Shown: positions 61,257-64,000 of the stretch, one piece after another | How the letters are laid out: the number at the start of each line of letters is the position of its first letter | How positions within the stretch are numbered: the first letter of the stretch is position 1 | Assembly (NCBI GenBank): GCA_019353055.1 | Contig: JABAHL010000007.1 | Coordinates: 1 to 64,000 of the forward strand | DNA from: Faucicola osloensis_C | GTDB taxonomy: Bacteria > Pseudomonadota > Gammaproteobacteria > Pseudomonadales > Moraxellaceae | Length of the DNA stretch: 64,000 bases | Direction of reading: 5' to 3' | Notes under the pieces: generated by a model | What the model saw: only the letters and a program-made list of their open reading frames with translations | Databases searched by the model: none | Told to the model about the DNA's origin: nothing | Program-made: the position numbers and the translations under genes

Positions 61257-62626
61257 ATTATTGCCCCTAAACTAGGCATTCCTAATAATGGGATTGTTAT
61301 TCCTTTACCCAAATTCAATCGAGGACTTAAGGTAAACTCCGTTTCTTTTGAATAGTCAATTTCATTAGCACCTAGGCATACGAGAGTTCTAGCATAGTTA
61401 CTATTACTTTCTTGTCGGAAATGACATGTCCTAGCTATAAACTCATTCACACAAAAACTGGCTGCCATCATATTTAATGTAATTACAGATGGAGCTTCTT
61501 CAATAACATTCTTAAGGTAACCTTCCTTTAACTGTTGTTCATAGGTAGCAGGTGAAGCATTTTTTAAATATTCGGCATTTAACATGCTTGGCGTATATAT
61601 TCCTCGATCCTTCAATGAAGTTTTATGGGGCTGGATGTAATCAAGTCGAGCACAAGCTTCTGTAATTGATGTCCTATTACCTACAGATGAAGTTGAAATA
61701 ACTACACCAATATCGAAGACAGGAACTAAAAAGAATTCACTAACTTGATCAACATACATTCTTGCTGAAGCTGTATCAACACAACTAAACAAAACGTCAC
61801 ATGATGCCAATTCAAGAATAGTGTGAGAATTTTCAATCTTACTAGGTAAAGGACATACAACTACATCAGATCTATATTTTTTAATAGCATCCGCCAAAAT
61901 ATTGACCTTTAATAAGTGTTTTTTAGCGTCATCAATCGTAGAATTAAGAATTCTATTAAGATTTTTATGCTCAACTATATCGTCGTCAACCAAGACAAAA
62001 TGTCCAATACCTAATCTAGCTAAACTTTCGATAACAATCGATCCAGTGCCTGATGCACCGATAATGCCTACTTTAAACTTTCTGAAATAATTAGTCATTT
62101 CAGATGAAAAAGGTAGAAAATTATTTTTTGGCGTTTTGGTAATTACTTCAATCTCGTTACCTATAACTATAAGCTTATCAATATACTGAGGCTTTAAATC
62201 TGGATCATAAAAACGACCAGTCAAATGACCTTCAGGGGTCATTATGATTGAACCATGAAATTGAGAATAAGCTTGGTAAATACAAGGAATAACTTTTACA
62301 TCACTTTCATTATCAGCAATTGAAAAATCATTAAAACCTGATGGATGCGAATGGATTAAGAATAAACTAAGATGCTTAGCTTCTCCTTTTTCAATTGCGT
62401 TTTCTATATATTTACCAGGCCAAGTAATATAATCACTTTTGCGAGCACACTCATCATGAGGTATAAGTATGAATTCTTGAACTAAAAATATAATTTGATT
62501 AGTTAATAAATTGCATGAGGCAAGTACAATCGCGCTTGCCTCCAAACCATCACCAGGGAATAGATGACGTTTTAAGTCATCTAGGTGGCTATCAGTAATT
62601 CTAAGTAGTGCTTGCTGACTCATCAT
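61253..62626 (-). CDS. JAB/JAMM isopeptidase fused to ThiF/E1-like adenylating domain
   Basis: 457 aa. N-terminal JAB domain (about 5-140): Glu29 in GDGLEASAIVL and the zinc motif IHSHPSGFNDFSIAD, giving His92, His94, Ser102 and Asp105, a full JAMM set. Then an E1/ThiF Rossmann domain (about 180-420): nucleotide loop GIIGASGTGS (Gly190-Gly195), acidic LVDDDIVE, arginine finger KNLNR (Arg225), and FSCVDTASARM. A possible thioester Cys is Cys325 (EACARLD). One chain thus could both activate and remove ubiquitin-like proteins. ATGA overlaps at both ends couple it to its neighbours. CBASS Cap2/Cap3 and BIL systems carry these activities, there on separate proteins or with an E2 on the E1. Confidence 0.88.
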   Translation of the reverse strand: MMSQQALLRITDSHLDDLKRHLFPGDGLEASAIVLASCNLLTNQIIFLVQEFILIPHDECARKSDYITWPGKYIENAIEKGEAKHLSLFLIHSHPSGFNDFSIADNESDVKVIPCIYQAYSQFHGSIIMTPEGHLTGRFYDPDLKPQYIDKLIVIGNEIEVITKTPKNNFLPFSSEMTNYFRKFKVGIIGASGTGSIVIESLARLGIGHFVLVDDDIVEHKNLNRILNSTIDDAKKHLLKVNILADAIKKYRSDVVVCPLPSKIENSHTILELASCDVLFSCVDTASARMYVDQVSEFFLVPVFDIGVVISTSSVGNRTSITEACARLDYIQPHKTSLKDRGIYTPSMLNAEYLKNASPATYEQQLKEGYLKNVIEEAPSVITLNMMAASFCVNEFIARTCHFRQESNSNYARTLVCLGANEIDYSKETEFTLSPRLNLGKGITIPLLGMPSLGAII

Positions 62627-63681
62627 TGCACCTCACGAAGAAGTGATTCTTCAATGAGTGCAAAGTGCGTATTAATACAGTCAGTTGCTGGATTCCATTG
62701 AGAAACTTGACCACGATGTCTAGACCACCGTTGATAAGATTTATTTTCAATAGGTTGGGTTGATTCTGTACACGCTGGAGCTTTCCCATCTAGTAATTGT
62801 AGCTGCGGATATACGTAGAACATATCTAGTTGGGCTTGAGGGTAAGTTATCGGAATTTCTACTGCCATAGAAACTTGGCATTGGTTATATCCTTGAGGAA
62901 CATCATAACTATCGATAATAAGCCATCGACGACCGTTGTCAATAATGGTTCTATAGCCCGCAAAAACCTGGTTTAAGTAATCGAAATCATGGGGCAATAA
63001 ATCAAAGTGATTTAAACTTACTTCACCATTATTTACTTCTTTTGGAATAAGTCGAAGTTTTTCAATACCAGGTTTTAACAGATCAATGACTGTATTTGGC
63101 ATGATTTCTTTTTTAGGTTCATCTTTGATTTTTAAGAAAAGCTGGTAGTTATTAGCATCTAAAATCCCTGCTAGCGCTAAAGCTTTTGATGCTACAATTT
63201 GCGAACCGTCAACTTTAATTATTGTACCATTGACGTTGAGCTCATATGTTTGTTTCAAAGGACGAGTATAGATGTCCTCAATACCACTTTTAGATAAAAC
63301 AACAATCGTATCATTAGTGATCTGTAAGTCTGCATGTTCAGACTTAGATTGGAAAAACGATTTATTAGTTATATTTGTTAATGATTGTAGCTGCTTTAAA
63401 GTGATATGGCTTTCAGGCCATTCATAACTAAAACCATCGATTTTAAATTTGAAGCTTCGATCCCCCTCAAGAATAATAAAGTTATCGCCTTTATCAAAAT
63501 CAATGCTTTCTTCAAGGCTAATTTCTTCCATACCACGTTCATCTAACAACTGATACAAAAGAACATTATCTTTAACAGAATAGCCAACTGCTTGGAGTAA
63601 TTGAGAGCCAATAGGCGAAGCATCTTCGATCGCCGCCTGCTTGACTACTAGATCTTTTAAAGAGTAACTAAATTTTTTCAT
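62623..63681 (-). CDS. Multi-ubiquitin-like protein fused to an E2-like domain
   Basis: 352 aa. Residues 1-215 look like three ubiquitin-like modules (about 10-72, 74-142 and 145-215), each with a first strand, a helix ending in leucines and a last Phe/Leu-Ile strand (DNFIILEGDRSFKFKIDG; NDTIVVLS; IEKLRLIPKE). Residues about 225-352 match the prokaryotic E2 family E pattern: LLPHDFDYLNQVFAGYR, RRWLIIDSYDVPQGYN, VEIPITYPQAQLDMFYVYP, YQRWSRHR ... WNPATDCINTHFALIEESLLREV. Cys304 lies 24 residues after the YP motif, as the catalytic Cys of classical E2s does. No Gly-Gly end is seen after the ubiquitin-like part. First gene of the three-gene operon. Confidence 0.8.
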   Translation of the reverse strand: MKKFSYSLKDLVVKQAAIEDASPIGSQLLQAVGYSVKDNVLLYQLLDERGMEEISLEESIDFDKGDNFIILEGDRSFKFKIDGFSYEWPESHITLKQLQSLTNITNKSFFQSKSEHADLQITNDTIVVLSKSGIEDIYTRPLKQTYELNVNGTIIKVDGSQIVASKALALAGILDANNYQLFLKIKDEPKKEIMPNTVIDLLKPGIEKLRLIPKEVNNGEVSLNHFDLLPHDFDYLNQVFAGYRTIIDNGRRWLIIDSYDVPQGYNQCQVSMAVEIPITYPQAQLDMFYVYPQLQLLDGKAPACTESTQPIENKSYQRWSRHRGQVSQWNPATDCINTHFALIEESLLREVQ

Positions 63682-63812
63682 AGATATATTCCTGTGTCCT
63701 GGTTAATCTGATTAATTTATTTTATTTAATCAGAGTGCAAAAAATTTTCGCTAGGAGTAAGATACAACAAAATTCTGATTAAGTAAATAATTTTAAGCAG
63801 AATTTTACTTTT
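63682..63812. promoter_or_regulatory. Promoter region of the ubiquitin-like operon
   Basis: 131 bp, very AT-rich. Inverted repeats TCTGATTAA / TTAATCAGA (about 63708-63735) and AAAATTCTG / CAGAATTTT (about 63769-63807). The first may be an operator near the operon promoter. The second could help end the leftward gene at the window edge. Confidence 0.4.
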
Positions 63813-64000
63813 TTATTTGATAGATTTGTACACAAATTCGATTCCGCCACTTTCAGCAGTCTCTTCAAAGCGAAGAATATAACCATCATCAACTAGCTTT
63901 TTTAGCTTAATACTAGCATTTTGGACAGATAAATTCAGTAAAGAGGAAATTTGTGAAGTCGTTACTTGATTCTTAGTCATTAAAATATTGAAGATTTCTA
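63813..64000 (-). CDS. Partial protein with C-terminal winged helix-turn-helix
   Basis: The gene enters from the right edge; 62 codons are visible. The frame reads EIFNILMTKNQVTTSQISSL followed by LNLSVQNASIKLKKLVDDGYI, a winged-HTH pattern (helix 2-turn-helix 3, then a wing), and ends RFEETAESGGIEFVYKSIK. It could be a small MarR/ArsR-like regulator or the C-terminal end of a larger protein. It lies on the same strand upstream of the ubiquitin-like operon and may regulate it or be part of it. Confidence 0.6.
   Translation of the reverse strand, partial: EIFNILMTKNQVTTSQISSLLNLSVQNASIKLKKLVDDGYILRFEETAESGGIEFVYKSIK

Noticed and set aside
1..64000. CRISPR array or tRNA/rRNA genes
   Set aside because: No regularly spaced long repeats other than the iterons, and no cloverleaf-like or rRNA-like segment noticed by eye; a covariance-model search would be the proper test.

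Overview
The window looks like a Moraxellaceae genome segment, probably Moraxella/Faucicola or a close relative. This rests on protein style and gene content (fused nuoCD, FimV-type proteins, AdeIJK/MexAB-type pump, moderate-to-low GC) and was not checked by any search. Positions 1 to about 48,900 read as ordinary chromosome. From about 49,000 to the right edge the sequence is AT-rich and mobile: an IS element, a plasmid replication and partition module, resolvases, a toxin-antitoxin pair, a MITE-like repeat, several broken genes, and a ubiquitin-like conjugation cassette.

Core part. 0.1-4.2 kb: small membrane proteins, rpe and a membrane-anchored endonuclease/exonuclease/phosphatase protein, all leftward. 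4.5-9.5 kb: asd, then two consecutive genes that look like FimV cut into an N-terminal LysM half and a C-terminal membrane/TPR half. 9.6-15.1 kb: gamma carbonic anhydrase-like protein, prfB with its programmed +1 frameshift, a HAD phosphatase, a TonB-like protein, an unknown protein and a ferredoxin-NADP reductase. 15.2-31.1 kb: the complete 13-gene NADH dehydrogenase I operon (nuoA-B-CD-E-F-G-H-I-J-K-L-M-N), leftward. 31.6-36.5 kb: lolA, rplU-rpmA, a polyprenyl diphosphate synthase, an alpha/beta hydrolase and a TetR regulator. 36.8-43.1 kb: a tripartite RND efflux operon divergent from the TetR gene. 43.2-48.9 kb: a thioesterase, hemB, a small membrane protein, a Rep/UvrD-type helicase and an outer-membrane beta-barrel protein.

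Accessory part. An IS256-family element (49,011-50,518) cuts off the N-terminus of an MmeI-like restriction-modification enzyme; the methylase reading frame is open right up to the IS end. Then come a frameshifted lipoprotein, an XRE regulator remnant, a ParA/ribbon-helix-helix partition operon between palindromic repeats, and a Rep_3-type initiator with an iteron array of exact 22-bp period. This is a plasmid replicon in direct continuity with chromosomal genes. Next are a serine recombinase, a PIN/RHH toxin-antitoxin pair that ends exactly where a solitary copy of the IS256 end begins, a frameshifted two-helix membrane protein, a truncated second recombinase and a 308-bp MITE-like element with a 6-bp target duplication.

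The most interesting part is 60.9-63.7 kb, leftward: three translationally coupled genes encoding (1) a protein with apparent tandem ubiquitin-like domains fused to an E2-like domain, (2) a JAB/JAMM isopeptidase fused to a ThiF/E1-like adenylating domain, and (3) a small cysteine-rich DUF6527-type protein. Together they could form a self-contained bacterial ubiquitin-like conjugation and deconjugation system, most likely for defence. A partial winged-helix protein gene lies just upstream at the edge, and a two-gene unit with a DUF2335-like membrane protein lies on the other side.
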